A stretch of DNA of 50,308 nucleotides from Stereocaulon alpinum (GCA_018257865.1 JAEUBA010000138.1:1-50308); one strand, 5' to 3'. Numbered from the stretch's first letter, positions 11,692 to 24,165 are shown. Numbers and translations are program-made. The notes: a model not told the origin generated them from the letters alone.

Positions 11692-12277
11692 AGCCAGTTT
11701 ATGCGTGTCACGAAACAGGTCGATAGAGACGATTGCTGCCCAATGTTGATGATGGATGTTGATGATGTGTGAGTCACGGTAAAGGAGTTGGCAAAAACGG
11801 AGCCTTGGCAATAAGAGGCCCGGCACGAGGATAATCTTAGTCACCATATATTTTTCTAAAAATAGAACTCGCTGCTTACTTTCCTCTTACCAGTGCCCAC
11901 CTCTACTGGCTATCGTACAGACCCATCTGTCGCTACAAGAAATGTCTATACCAGCTCTCGTGTCAAACTAGTACGTGGTTATTTAGGTCTGAAGAAAGCT
12001 ACAGCGGCAGATATGGATAGAGACAAATGTTCCACAATGTCATTTCCCTATATAATCTGTTCGACCGCTGAGATAGATAGCTGGCGACGCAGAAACAATA
12101 GATTCAACACATATGAACTTCCTGATGGTGAAGCACGTCCTTTACAAGCCCTACATCAAGTATATGGTCGCCTAGCGAAGATTCAAATATAGTATTTCTG
12201 CTGGATGCTGCCAGCGTATAGATTGCAGCCAGCTCCCCACAGAATAGCGGCTCTGGCTTGGCGCTATGCTGAAAGCT
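11692..12277. other. Intergenic, nothing recognised
   Basis: A 99-codon plus-strand frame at 11893-12192 has no recognisable family. It is probably chance; the rest holds nothing I can name. Confidence 0.4.
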
Positions 12278-13825
12278 CTACTCCCACTTGTCGGTCTTGA
12301 CTTCTTTCCGCTCGTTCGTGGCATTTGAGAGACTCGACGCCTGAATTGTTATCGAGGTGTCAACGTGCGCTGATTCGGTGGATTTAAGTACAGATTCATG
12401 ATCCGTTTCGAGAAACTCTTGAGAGCTGAAAGCAGGATTGGGCTGTGTCCCGAAGCCAACAGACTGCGTCCCGAAGCCAAAAGAGCGGTCGGAAGCTCGA
12501 AATGTGCCGGCATCTTTTGGTCCAGGCCGTGCGTTGAAAGTGTTCTCGTAGGTGTCCACCATAGCGGACAAGTCTTTGAACAACGTATCCCGCATCCAGT
12601 CCACAGCATTTCTCCTCGAAGCTCTTGCTTCCTAGATTATCGAATCTCTCGGGTCTTCAACTGCCCAGCATCTCAGAACCTTGGAGTAGTAGGTATCGCA
12701 TTCATATCCACCTCTAGAAACCCAGTGAAACCGTAGTCTCCACATCTCCCCATTAGTATCCAGCGCTAGCACCCAAGCCTTGCCATAGAAATCGTCCTCC
12801 AACCCAATTGCCTGATGCAGTCTGAGAAGGTTGTAGACCGCGCTCGCTCCGTTGTGAAGGTTTTATAGTTTTGCAACATTGATCGCTCCCGACGCCCCTT
12901 TTAGTTCTGCAAAGAAGACAGGGAACGACAGCTTGTTCTTGCTAGGGTTTGCGAGTCCTTGTAGTCTTCGAATGGCTCCGCCCGGAAATAGCGCTGTGTG
13001 ATATGCAAATGGCATAATCTGGCTGAGGAGGTGCAATTTTGGGACTATAGTTCGGGTAAGGAGGGATCCAATGTGTCCATTGCCGGTTCCAGTGTTCCTT
13101 CAGTGTGGAGCAGGTGTCCACTCTGCTCACGGGAAAAATCCTTAGGAACACACTGGACGAGACGCTGTGCTCGTTGGAGCTGGGTCGGACGGTCACCCGG
13201 ATACTCTTGATTTCAGATTCCTCAGGCGGTGCCGATGCGCGGTCTCTTCCCACTTATGATTGAAGTTCTCTCCAGTTGTTGGGTCCTTCGTCACCGGCCT
13301 CCACAACGCCACGCGTCTTCAGTGTGTCTTCAAACTCGTTTATCGTAGGCCGTGACAGACTTAGATTTCGAAGAGAGGAGGCTTGCGTTCCCTTTTCGTT
13401 TGCTGTCGGAATAGTCCGATACCGACCGTGCTCCATTTATGGGAACACTGATCATAATCAGCATTGTACCTGGACGTGACTTGCCCCTAACTTGCCTGAG
13501 AGTCTTTGCTGCCAATGAGCTGTTCGTATTGAATGTTCTGAAGCGCTGACACGGTCAAGGGCGTTGGTACCGCAGCGGAACGATGAACCCGCTTTGCACG
13601 GCTGTGCAGCTCGTCAAAAGAATTCTTCCTCTTCTTTTTTCTCTCCTGCCCGTGTTGCTCAGGTCCTGTAGATGTAGACTCCTGTTCGGTTGTGTGCGAT
13701 CTAGGTGTGAGATCTCCCGACTCAGATCTGGCTTCGGCATATAAGCAGTCTCTGCTCATTGATTGACACAGCCTCCCCTGGACTTCATCAGAACGATGTT
13801 TCAAGACTGATGTTTGAGAAGTCAT
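12278..13825 (-). pseudogene. PD-(D/E)XK nuclease-like accessory gene, decayed
   Basis: The N-terminus (13825-13487) is a basic, serine-rich region ending in a PLTVSALQ block. Coding then continues in changing frames: SVTAYDK to FEDTLKTRGV needs a one-base shift near 13340, and there is a CAA-to-TAA type stop near 13252. A PQPDYAI block and a FPVFFAELKG block lie about 40 residues apart, the D...ExK spacing of PD-(D/E)XK folds. The C-terminal part (12278-12604) is open. It resembles a large fungal family of accessory proteins (DUF7924-like, from memory). Terminus A lies directly 5' of it. Confidence 0.6.
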
Positions 13826-13866
13826 TTTGCAAGGACCTCGATTGTGATGAACGGTTGTGGAGAGAG

Positions 13867-14320
13867 TAACGTCCCTCCCTGTGTCGCGAGAGTCACGGCG
13901 TGACGAGAAAATCAATGGGTACTTAGACTTCAAAGCGCCAGAACTCTACCCACGTTTTAATATTTACATAATTCGCGTCTGAGTTGCGTAGTGTCGCTAT
14001 TTTTGACACTCTTGACGCACGCTACTGAGAAAATTACCGACCTTATCGTCGCCTTTGCGTCTGATTTACGTGGAGACTTATTTTATAGCGTAACATATTC
14101 CATCACTATAGCTCCACCACTAAGCTCTCATCACTTTTGAGACTAATTATAAGGGTTTCCCTAATCCTTAGAGCCTCACTATGATGGTAAAATGTTATTG
14201 TCAGCCTTATGGCGGCGGCTTTGGCGCCCCTTATTCATATGAAGCCGCACGCTGATCGGTACCTTCCAATCAAAGCGGTAAGATCCCGGTTAGTGCAAAA
14301 CGGCCCCTAAACGTCTCATA
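13867..14320 (+). repeat. TIR-family terminus A with subterminal repeat
   Basis: Starts TA then ACGTCCCTCCCTGTGTCGCG, with the 11-bp palindrome TCACGGCGTGA at 13893-13903. About 450 bp are similar, in inverted orientation, to terminus B (29075-29511), and in part to C and E. The outer 65 bp match B with about five differences. It lies 5' of the NLR at 14513 in the same orientation, as do C and E for their NLRs. Confidence 0.8.
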
Positions 14321-14512
14321 AGATATCAAACGTGTAAGTTAAATTAAATCTATGCTGTGGCGCACCGCACCAGGTTTATCCAGTTAGTACACTGGTCATC
14401 ACGTGCCCGCTCTCCCATGAGTCTTCTGTGACATGCCATCTCGGCTGTCATCGTCTACAGTCAACCTACCTCTACAACGACTTCGCCACAATGAGTCGAC
14501 CGACACGGCGAC

Positions 14513-17500
14513 ATGACGTCTGACGGACATCCATCCAACGAATTCAGGAATTATGGGAGGATTGCCAATCAGGTGGGACAGCAAACCGTCCAAGGCGATG
14601 TGCACATCCATCAGTAAGCCTGCACCGATCTCTCTACACTCGATATCGGCTGATGCAAGCTCTATCAATTTACAGGAATCCATCTGATGACCCGTCGCAT
14701 CTACTGACTCTACTGCCAACCGCTCCCCAAGCCGCGTTCAACGCCTACGACAGCCGGCATGACCCTACGTGTCTCCCAGGCACTCGAGCCGACCTCCTGA
14801 AACAGATCGAGGCATGGGCTGATGGATCCGACGACAGACACATCTTTTGGTTGAACGGATGGGCCGGAACAGGAAAGTCTACGATTGCTCGCACGGTGGC
14901 TCGTCGATACCACGAACAAGACTGTCTCGGCGCGAGCTTCTTCTTTTCCCGAGATCAAGAAGATCGGCGTCATGCGGGCAAAGTCTTCACAAGCATTGCA
15001 ACGCAGCTGGCGGAGCAATCTGCGGTCTTAAAAGAGCATATCTGCGAGGTGTTGGCTAGGCATCGTAATATTGCTTCGAATAGCCTCCGAGATCAGTGGA
15101 CACGACTGATTTTACGTCCGTTGAGCAAGCTGGAGGCCAGGACCACCCAAACCCTGACTATCGTGATCGATGCATTAGACGAATGTGAAAATGAGGACGA
15201 CGTTCGGGGGATAATTCAGCTCTTCGCAGAAGCTAAAGTCTTAGGGAAGGGTCGGCTGAGACTCTTCCTGACCAGTCGACAGGAAACCCCAATCCGCCTT
15301 GGGTTTGATGAGATCCCCGACAATCAACATCATGATTTCGTACTGCATAGCATCTCTTCGTCTGTGGTCGAGCAAGATCTGTTGACGTTCTTCCGACACG
15401 AGCTGAAGAGCGTGGACGTATCGAAGCAATGGCCGAGCGAGGCGGATGTGGCCCGTCTGGTGGAGCGAGCGGGAGGCCTCTTCATCTGGGCGGCAACGGC
15501 ATGCCGGTTCATCAAAAGTGGCAGACGCCTTGCTTGGAGAAGATTGGCATCAATTCTGGATGGAGACAGCGTGATGAAAGGATCGGAGAAGAAGCTCGAC
15601 GAGATCTATATGACAATCCTGATACAGTCGATCAGCGGGGACTATGATGATCAGGACAGAGAAGAGCTGCTGGAGCTGTTCCGAGAAATTGTTGGATCGA
15701 TCGCGATACTGTTCGATCCGCTTCCTACCGCTGCGTTGGCCCGACTGCTGAACAAGCCGAAAGAGGAGGTCGATCAGACGTTGGATGACTTATACTCGGT
15801 TCTGGAGGTGCCCCAGGATCGAGCTCGTCCGATTCGAGTGGTGCATCCGTCCTTCCACGACTTCCTGCTCAACAAGGAGAGATGCACGAACATGCAGCTC
15901 TGGGTGGATGAATGCAAGATACACTATCATTTGTTTGTGAGCTGCATCGATCTGATGTCCATCACTTTAAAGCAGGATATCTGCGAGCTGGGACGTCCTG
16001 GGGCTCGGACGGTGGAGGTGGATGAGAAGTGGATGGATAAACACCTGCCTCGGGAGCTCCGGTATGCGTGCCGCTACTGGGTGGAGCATCTTCGACGGAG
16101 CAGGGTGGATGTTGCTAGGGACGGCCGAGTGGAGGCATTCTTGCGGGAGCATCTACTGCACTGGCTCGAAGCGCTCGGGTTAATGCAGGCGGCGTCGGAA
16201 GGGGTTCGTATGATGACGATACTGCAGTCCTTGGTGACGGTAAGTGAGCTGGCAAGCGTTTGGAAGGACACGTGAATGCTGACCAACCTCGATCGCAAGC
16301 CCGACGGGAATCCTGAGCTGCATCCTCTGATCTATGACGCACGACGGTTTGTGCTATACAATCGATGGATCATTGACGAGGCACCCCTGCAGACGTACTG
16401 CTCGGCGCTGGTTTTTGCGCCACAGAGGAGCCTGACTCGAAGGCTGTTTCGGAGGGAGATGGCAGGCTGGATGCGCGTGCCGCCGAAGACGTCAGAGAAT
16501 TGGAGCTCATTACTGCAAACGCTCGAGGGCCATACAGATGGAATTCACGCATTGGTATTCTCCCCTAACGGTCAGCTTCTTGCCTCTGCATCAGACGACC
16601 ACACGGTCCGGCTGTGGGATGCGGCCACAGGAGCATTGCGAGGCAGTCTCAAGGGTCATACAGATCAGGTTAACGCAGTGACATTCTCCCCCAACGGCCA
16701 GCTCCTTGCCTCTGCGTCGTGGGACGGAACGGTCCGGCTGTGGGATGCGGCCACAGGAGCGTTACGGGACAGTCTCGAGGGTCATACAGGTGTGGTTAAT
16801 GCAGTGATATTCTTTCCCGACGGCCAGCTCCTTGCCTCTGCCTCATGCGATCACACGATCCGGCTATGGGATACGGCCACAGGAGCGTGGCGGGGCAGTC
16901 TCAAGGGTCATACAGATACGGTCAGCAAAGTGACATTCTCCCCTAACGGCCAGCTCCTTGCCTCTGCCTCACGCGACCACACAATCCGGCTATGGGATAC
17001 GGCCACAGGAGCGTGGCGGGGCAGTCTCGAGGGTCATACAACAGTGGTCAATGTAGTAATATTCTCCCCCAACGGCCAGCTTCTAGCCTCTGCATCTTAC
17101 GACAAAACAGTCCGGCTGTGGGATGCGGCTACAGGAGCATTGCGAGGCAGTCTCGAGGGTCATACAGATCAGGTTAACGCAGTGATATTCTCCCCCGACG
17201 GCCAGCTCCTTGCCTCAACTTCATGGGACGAGACAGTCCGGCTATGGGATATTAAGATGGGAAAGGCACTTTATGAAATCCCTGCGGACGGACATATTTA
17301 CGAACTATCTTTCTCCGCCAATGGGTCGTATCTCATAACAGATAAGGGACTCATAAACATTGGTCACTTTTTTCTTAGTGCTGGCCAATCACACCTTGAG
17401 TCTCCGCCTTGTTTGATGGTAAGAAATGACTGGGTAGCCAGGGAGTTGCAAGATATCCTATGGCTTCCTTCGGAGTATCGGGCAACTTGCGCAGCTGCAC

Positions 17501-17592
17501 GTGAGAATCGCTTTGTCATGGGACATGCGTCTGGGCAAGTCAGTTTAATCGAGATTGACATTGGTCATACAGCATTTAACGATAGACTTTGA
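14513..17592 (+). CDS. NACHT-WD40 NLR with N-terminal amyloid-like motif
   Basis: Exons 14513-14613, 14676-16239 and 16300-17592 join to 2958 nt, 985 residues with no stop. The introns are 62 and 60 bp (GTAAGC...TACAG, GTAAGT...GCAAG, with a GCTGAC branch in the second). Residues 13-34 are a short Asn/Gln/Gly motif (NYG-x3-NQVG). The NACHT NTPase follows: Walker A GWAGTGKST at about 95-103, Walker B IVIDALDEC near 190. Six WD40 repeats of 42 residues occupy about 630-881. There is no HET, SesA or Goodbye domain. NLRs that consist only of a motif plus NACHT plus WD40 signal through a partner effector with the same motif. The partner here is the SesB-like gene at 27290. The start is the first Met after an in-frame TGA. 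Confidence 0.88.
16522..17277 (+). repeat. Six near-identical WD40 repeats (126 bp units)
   Basis: Each unit carries GHT near its start, FSPNGQLLASAS in the middle and RLWD near its end. The units are far more alike than WD repeats in housekeeping proteins. Differences concentrate at a few positions, for example after LASAS and between GHT and the FSPNG block. Such homogenised repeats are typical of fungal incompatibility NLRs and allow rapid change in repeat number and specificity. Confidence 0.9.
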
Positions 17593-18493
17593 GTGTGGAC
17601 TCTCTTGGACGCGATAGGCCGCACAATTTCTCATCGAGTAATACGAAAGGATATCATATGAAGATACACAGCAATATACAGGGGCGTAGGCACATAGCAA
17701 CGATAAATCAGAGCCCTTCTAAAAAGTTCTTCATAGAGATTTGTACGAATTCATGAGGTTTTCTCAGTTGGCCATATATGTTCTCATGGAGATATCAACA
17801 AGTGTCTTATTGGTCAAGTGGGCTAGTACACACATCGATTCCTTTTAACAGTTTCTTTATAGTATTGAAGAACACCACGAGTTGCTCTAACGGTAGAATT
17901 TGATCAGTTAATGCTGACACCTCCGTATGCGCTGTTTTTGTACTACTGCTCCCTGGCTTCAAGATTCTGTGGCCCACCTCCATAATTGTGCAAAAATTGC
18001 GCCTGTAATCAGAATGGACTGGTTTGAATAGGGATGTTTAGCGAATTGAGGTGGCTTCTCGTACCTTTGAGAACGGTGTTTCAATCTTTAACCAATCTTC
18101 TGAAGCACCCTCCGCGTCTCTTTCAGTTGCCTTGGCTTTGGTAGCGCCATATCATTCTATTCCAGAGCTGGATTTGAGAAGTCAGTCGTTGATGAAGTTG
18201 CTACATCCGTACCACGGCCGAGATTTTATCCTGCTCTTAACCGCAGTTCATTACTCTAAGGGTTGACGGCATTCAGCTTTCTGCAATCAGATAAAGACAA
18301 GGAGTAAAATGCAGCGAGGATTGGGATCATAGCCCTCATTATCATACCATAAAAGAATAGTTGAGAACGAACTTGAGATTTTGCACTTCAAAGAGGGAAA
18401 GTTTAGCCGATGAAGGCTTAATGTAGCTTTATTAGGTTTGGACGGTGCAGTATTAATCTGAACCTATTGCTAAAGGAGTAAATGAGCCTACGC
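17593..18493. other. Spacer between NLR and gypsy insertion
   Basis: No gene is recognised. A 71-codon plus-strand frame (18051-18266) has no family resemblance. Before the gypsy insertion this spacer continued directly into 27098, upstream of the SesB-like gene. Confidence 0.5.
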
Positions 18494-18678
18494 TGAAAGG
18501 TAGTTACTAGCACACAGCAATTGGAGATGATATTGCAGCCAGGTAGCTAGTATTGATGTATCTAAGTGGTTGGGAGCTGCCTGCTAAAAATGGTGGTCAA
18601 GTCGGCCAAGGCGCTACTATGGATCGCTACTGCTATTTCCTAGTGACAAGCACTACTGCTGCTAATTCCTTCCCAACA
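18494..18678 (-). repeat. 3' LTR of the complete gypsy element
   Basis: On the minus strand it starts TGTTGGGAAGG and ends CTTTCA. The preceding bases inside the element, AAAAAAGGGGGA, form a polypurine tract at about 18680-18695. Confidence 0.9.
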
Positions 18679-18725
18679 GCCATCCCCCTTTTTTAGAAAC
18701 CTTGGTCCCCCAAGGTCTCCTTCGC

Positions 18726-20276
18726 CTAGAGCTTGCTAAGAAGATCCTGTTTGATCTCTTGTCTGACCTTGTCGCGATAGTCTTGTGTCAATTTCTCCTC
18801 CCATTCCTTAGCAACCTTGTCAAACGACCTACTCTTCAGCTCCTTCTCATATGCCTCCGCTCGGGCTTGTGCTCTCTCCTCAGCACCTTCCTTCAGCTGT
18901 TGGATGGTATCTTCCTCGATGCGGGAGCGGTATTTCTCGATGAACTCAGCAATCAGTCGTGCTTCCGTCTTCTCAGCCAGCTTAGCAACGTTGCTTCGAT
19001 GAACCTTCCGTGTGATCTTTGCTTCCAGCTCAGCAATGTAGTCGGGAGCGCAATCCTCGCACTTGCAGGGGTGTCCGCCACTCATGGACACGAAAACCTT
19101 TGGCAGCTTGGCCAAGCGACCTTGACTTCTATGAATCTCTTCTTCGATACTTCTATGTACCTCTTCTTCGATAGTACCACTGGCGTCTTGGTGCTTGCTA
19201 GTCGATGCTTCGCCAACAGTGCCTGCTTGAGGAGTCTTGTCTGCTTGGGGAGTCTTGTCTGATTTAAGGGGGTCCGATGATAACAACGGCACTAGGAATT
19301 CCGTCAAGACTTGCAAATCGCCATATGCTTTCCGAGCCTCATTTGCATAATTGCTGGTCAAGATTGCTAGAGGTATCAACTCCCGACGTATAGCTTCCGC
19401 AGTTTGGGCTAGATGCTGGGTATGACTGTTCATGGTATCTTCATATTCCCGCTGTGAGATAGTTGGTGTTTTCCCCGCGGGCAAGATTCGAAGTAGCTCA
19501 CTGACGATTGAATTCGTCTTTATTGCTACTCCAGATCCCTTGGTTTCCTCCAGTGTAGTATTTGCTTTTGCTAGCAGTCGACCTGCATTGTCAGAGACAG
19601 ATTTCAGGTAGTCCCGATATGATCGTCTTGCGACTTGGTCTTCGGTCGTTGTTGCGTCTGAATATCGTAGATGCCCGGCATTGGTTAGGAGACTTGGGAA
19701 TAGATGTCCTGCTAACGCCAAATGGCAGTGATCCAGTTCCCCCGAAACGCTGGTCCCGAAGACCTTGTCTGTAAAAAGGGGTTTGTATGTCTTAATCCCC
19801 TCCGCTAGCATCTGCCAAAAGTCCTTAGCATCAGGTCCTATTGCTGTGGTGGCAGAGTAGATGAGGGCCGTTTTCGTGCCTTGTTTCACCACAATAGGCA
19901 GTGTGTACGTATCACTACCAGATTGGCTGGTGATAGCAAGACTCGGGGCAAAGGCGAGACGGTTTCCTCTATCCATAGCAAAGCTCAGCTTGCGGGAGTT
20001 TGCTTCAATGTAGCCCTGCTGTGGTGTTGTGGGTGCAGGTGAGCTAGCTAGCAGAGAATTCGATTCATCGGTGAGACTCTCTGGCTTGGCCCGTTTACCA
20101 GGTAGTAGGTGAGGTGAATGTTTGCGTTTCTCCTTCGTCGTAGGTAGTTTTGGCAGGCCTTGTGCTTCCCGCAACATGTTTTCAGCACGTTTCTTCCCGC
20201 CGAGTGAACCTGCTTGCTGTTTAGTATTCATGGTGTGGTAGTTGGTAGATGATGAAGACTGAGGCGGGTGGTGCAC
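18726..20276 (-). CDS. Extra ORF in env position of gypsy element
   Basis: An uninterrupted 516-codon frame lies between the end of pol and the 3' LTR, in the element's sense direction. This is where an env or accessory gene sits in some retroelements. I see no signal peptide or membrane helix, so it is not an obvious envelope protein. The N-terminus is basic. A cysteine cluster (HPCKCEDC) lies near residue 400, and the C-terminal 110 residues are a charged coiled coil. It has no stops, in contrast to gag and pol. I do not recognise the family. Confidence 0.7.
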   Translation of the reverse strand: MHHPPQSSSSTNYHTMNTKQQAGSLGGKKRAENMLREAQGLPKLPTTKEKRKHSPHLLPGKRAKPESLTDESNSLLASSPAPTTPQQGYIEANSRKLSFAMDRGNRLAFAPSLAITSQSGSDTYTLPIVVKQGTKTALIYSATTAIGPDAKDFWQMLAEGIKTYKPLFTDKVFGTSVSGELDHCHLALAGHLFPSLLTNAGHLRYSDATTTEDQVARRSYRDYLKSVSDNAGRLLAKANTTLEETKGSGVAIKTNSIVSELLRILPAGKTPTISQREYEDTMNSHTQHLAQTAEAIRRELIPLAILTSNYANEARKAYGDLQVLTEFLVPLLSSDPLKSDKTPQADKTPQAGTVGEASTSKHQDASGTIEEEVHRSIEEEIHRSQGRLAKLPKVFVSMSGGHPCKCEDCAPDYIAELEAKITRKVHRSNVAKLAEKTEARLIAEFIEKYRSRIEEDTIQQLKEGAEERAQARAEAYEKELKSRSFDKVAKEWEEKLTQDYRDKVRQEIKQDLLSKL

Positions 20277-20671
20277 AGTTGAAGGAGGTAGTGAGGTGTA
20301 GGAAGGATAACGAGTTGATGGTCAAGGTGAAAGTTTGTATCGTATCAAGGCTCGAAGTGAGGCCTAGGTGAAGGTGCAAAGTGAGGTCTGTATGAAGGTG
20401 CGCAATAAGCAATTCCAGCTCGAGTCTAATGTAAAGTAATCGTTATGATTTAGTTCTGTTGGACGTAAGTGAGGTCGTTAATAAGTAGGTAAGTTGGTTG
20501 ATGAGAGCGTATTGGTAAGGAGGAAGTGTTGTTGAGGATTAAGGAGCAATTAGCGGGTTATGAAGTAGCCGCTTTTCCCCCAGTAGAATATTCACTTCGT
20601 TTGCTTCGTTTAACGCCCAGCTTGGCGTTAAGCTGGAGAGCTCTGGTTGGCTGGCCAGCTTGCCTTACTTG
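20277..20671. other. Non-coding stretch inside gypsy element
   Basis: Between pol and the extra ORF. It is purine-rich on the plus strand (GGTGAAGG, AGTGAGG motifs). A splice acceptor or promoter for the extra ORF could lie here, but none can be shown. Confidence 0.4.
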
Positions 20672-23600
20672 CTATATTGTCAGACATAGGGCTCTTTGCC
20701 CAGCTCTGCCGGGTGGAATTCGCAAGGAGGATTGGGTTACAGGGGTGCTACCGCAGGTAGGTGTTGCTAGCTGTACGCTGCCTGAAAAGGCTGGGGTCCG
20801 TTCGTGATATGATATAATATCATCGACGTGATATCGTTTCAGTTTCGCAGATCCATATAATTCCCGTACCCATCCGCTGTGTTGGTGCTTCGTCCATTTC
20901 GTTAGCAACCGTGGCCCCAACCACTTAGCTTCCAGCTTCCTTCCCCGCTGACCGTCTTTCGAGAGGTTTCGCACAAGCACAAGGTCCCCTGCTTCAGGTA
21001 TGCGCTGTCTCCTTGCCTTCAGCTTGCTCGCTGCGTGGGTGTATGAGGCTGCTTCGACAGCCAGTAGCCGGTTTTCATCTCTCAGCGCTAAATAGATTTG
21101 ATACTGATGCTCCGGCAGGGGTTCCTCTGCCTCGTCTAGGTCTGGCAATGCGAGTGGCTCAATATCGAAGTGGTGGTGAACTGGTTCAAACCCTAGCATG
21201 ATCTGGGCCGGCGTATATCCATGGATCTTGGTAGTTTTAGTGTTCATATTCAATACGTTGTCCCTTACGAACAAGGACTACGAGTTGGTGCTACCTCGCT
21301 CGATACACTTCTTGCTAATCTGACCCAACATCTCTTGTACCGTTCTCTCTAGTAGCCCAGTTAATCCAGGGTGGCTCACTGGTCCTGTGTAATAGCTAAC
21401 CCCATGATCTCGAAGCACCAGTTATAAATCATTGTTCACAAAGTGGGATCCGTTATCCGTGTATAGTCCACGCGGCCATCCAAATACTGGGGCGATATGC
21501 TCTCGGGCCATATCAATGGTTTCCAACGCGGTGTGCTGGATGTAGGCCTTAGCCCAAGTGAACCTGCTGAAATAATCGACGAACAGTAACACGTATGATG
21601 CGCCGGTAGCAGTACAGGCAGGAGTAATTGGCCCTAGCCAGTCAGCACCTAGCATGGCCATAGGTGCGAACCATTGGATTGTGATTGGTATTGACTTTAG
21701 TGGGCGTCGTAGTCTAGCTTGGCATGAGTGACAGTTCTGGCACCACTTGTAGACATCTTTAGTCCTGCTGGGCCAGTACACCTGTCCGATCAGTCGATCC
21801 AGGGTTAGTGCGGACGCATAATGCCCATGATCTTCGTGGGCAGCTCGTAAGAATCTCGGTATCTCCTCCTCGACGATGCAAATACTGATAGCCCCGGTAG
21901 TTTCCTCAGTAAACCTTAGGTGCTTGCTTTCAGTATGACTCGGTAGTAAGTATCTCTTTGCTTGGTGCCGTAGTGCCTTTCGCCTGGTAGGTGGGACTTT
22001 CAATTCTTCCATCCTTGCTTCTCCTCCTTCAAGGTAGTCTACCAACTGGTGATACATAGGTGAATGTCTGTACTTGTCGAGATTAGCCTCACTAATGATT
22101 CGTAAGGGGAAGGTTCGCCTCTGGATTGTATTTGATTCTAGCAACGGCATTGCTATCCTATCTGGTAGCCCGACTGAGCTGTTGGTGGTTAGTCGTGTTG
22201 GCATTCTGCTAAGACCATCTGCCACTCCAATATGTTGGTCTCTTGATGAGCGATGAAACACTCGAAAATCGAACTCTCCGAGTTTGTCTAGCCAGGTGGC
22301 TATGCGTCCTTTCTCAGTCTGACCGGTGGCAAAGATAGGCTTGAGGGCTTCGTGATCTGTGTATATCATAACCGGATGCTTGCTTCCCATCACTAGCCAA
22401 CGAATCTCCGCCAAGCACTTCACAATAGCATAGCACTCCCTTTCGGAGTTGCTGTATCTAGTCTCTGCATCTTGCAGCTTGTAGGAAAGGAACATGTTTA
22501 TCCGTTCATTTGGCTGCCACCTAGGTGTTGCTTCAGTCCCTGGTGAGGTATCGTATAGCTGGAATAAACACCCGCCTAAGGCAGTATCACTAGCATCCGT
22601 GGCGAGGTGGTACTGCAAGTCTGGGTCCGTTCCAGCCATAGCGTTCGAGCTAATTGCTTGTTTCACCTTAGTAAATGACTCCTGCTGACTTTGCCCCCAA
22701 TCGAACGTGTCCTTTTCGATCTACTTCCTCCGAATGGTTGGTTTCTTTTGCTTGCTTGCCCTTACTGATTTGGTGAAGTTTTGGTCACAGTCCTCCATTT
22801 CGTCATCGTGAGCTTGCTTCGGTTTTATGTCGTCTGCCACTTGCGTGAGGTATGCTTTCTTCATTTCCATTACATGCTGTGCCCGGCCAGGTATGAAGAT
22901 CCGAAGAAAAGGTGTTAGCCATAGGAATGCATCAAGCTCTGCACGATTTCGTGGGACTGGCCAGTTCAGAATTTTATCCCTATGCTTCAACGATGGCGTT
23001 AAGCCCGCTGCACTGCCTTGGAATCCGAGAACCTCGATGCTATCAGTGAAAAGGTGAGTCTTAGCTCCTGATAAGTAGACTGGGCCGAAGACGCATCGGG
23101 GAAAGTATTTGGTATGAAGAAAGTTAAATAAGGTATCGTAGTCAATTGCTGAGGCGCCATGATCGTCCATAAAGACTGAAAAGGCATGTGTCTGGTGGTC
23201 TCCTATCAACGTTGGTAGCCTGGCTATCCCTTCGTCATTCGGTGGGAGTGGTCCGAAGACAAGGTCAGAGAATTGGGCATAGGTATGTGGGGCACCTTTG
23301 AGGCCTTGGCCCATACGAACATACACCCACTGTCCATTTGGCGCTAGAAACCCGGTCTTGTTCCGATCCTCTTCCTTAGTAGGGATTGCCCAGTAGCCAT
23401 TGCTAGCATCCGAGCTGAAATGGACTCGATACTTTGGCTTGATCAGTGTGTCTAGCACCTCCTCCAGATGGTGCATAGGGTACGCTGACTTAACCGTATA
23501 ACGATTCACAGGGATGAAGTTGTGGACCACTCTCATAATTGGTGAGCCCTTCTTTTTAGGGGGGAATTTGGTTCTCGCTCCCCAAGGACTGCTACGACGT

Positions 23601-23896
23601 ATGATGATTCCTGCATCTTCGAGCTCTGGGAAAATTTTGTTAGCGAACTCTCTTTCCTCCGCAGTATATCGAGGGAGGGATCCTTTCACAGGCTTCGCGT
23701 TTGGTTCAAGGTCGATTGAGTGCTCAATAAGGTCTGTAGGTTGTATGTCGCGTATGTTTGTTGCAAAGCAATCCTGCCAGGTGTACACTAGCCTCTTTGC
23801 TTGACTGATCCTCTCGTTTGTGTCTGCTAGAATGCCGATGGTGATACCACTATGCTTAAACCATTCCTCAATAACGGATTCGCTATCAGTGCTCAA
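20672..23896 (-). pseudogene. Gypsy pol: RT, RNase H, integrase, RIP-damaged
   Basis: A single frame (23896 leftward) is broken by stops at about 22721, 21422 and 21275. The second fits CAA to TAA and the third TGG to TAG. Reverse transcriptase carries FMDD in place of YxDD (HAFSVFMDDHG). RNase H shows TDAS, ERECYA and YTDHEA. Integrase has a zinc region ending CQNCHSC, then D (GADWLG), D (YTDNGSHF) and E (GLLERTV). Pol lies in another frame from gag, with several stops between 23900 and 24166. Confidence 0.9.
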
Positions 23897-24165
23897 ATCC
23901 CGTTCCCTAGGCCGGCGTTGGGTAGGAAAACCGTCTCCCCGTCCTAAAGAATACTTTGTTGCTTTGGTCGATGTTTGATTATTAATAAGTTTGGTTGATA
24001 CTGGGGTGCTTGGAGTTCCAACTGGTAGCGATGCTAAGGATAAGGCATACTGATTGAAATCTTCAGTGATGTTGAGTTTTTCGAATGATGTGAGAGCTAA
24101 TGCTGCAATGTTTTCGTAGCAACGCCCAGGGTCCCGAGCTCCCTGACATTGCCCTGGGTGCGATG

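Noticed and set aside
11893..12192. 99-codon plus-strand ORF
   Set aside because: No family resemblance, no introns or neighbours supporting it, and a length expected by chance.
13867..13933. N-terminal extension of the minus-strand nuclease-like gene
   Set aside because: The extra codons fall within terminus A and are not conserved. The start is placed at 13825.
16522..17277. Regular repeats resembling an array
   Set aside because: The 126-bp periodicity is WD40 coding sequence. The ankyrin arrays are likewise coding. There are no spacers and no CRISPR-like structure.
18726..20276. Envelope protein in the gypsy element
   Set aside because: The position fits, but there is no signal peptide, membrane helix or fusion-like region. 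Recorded only as an unknown extra ORF.
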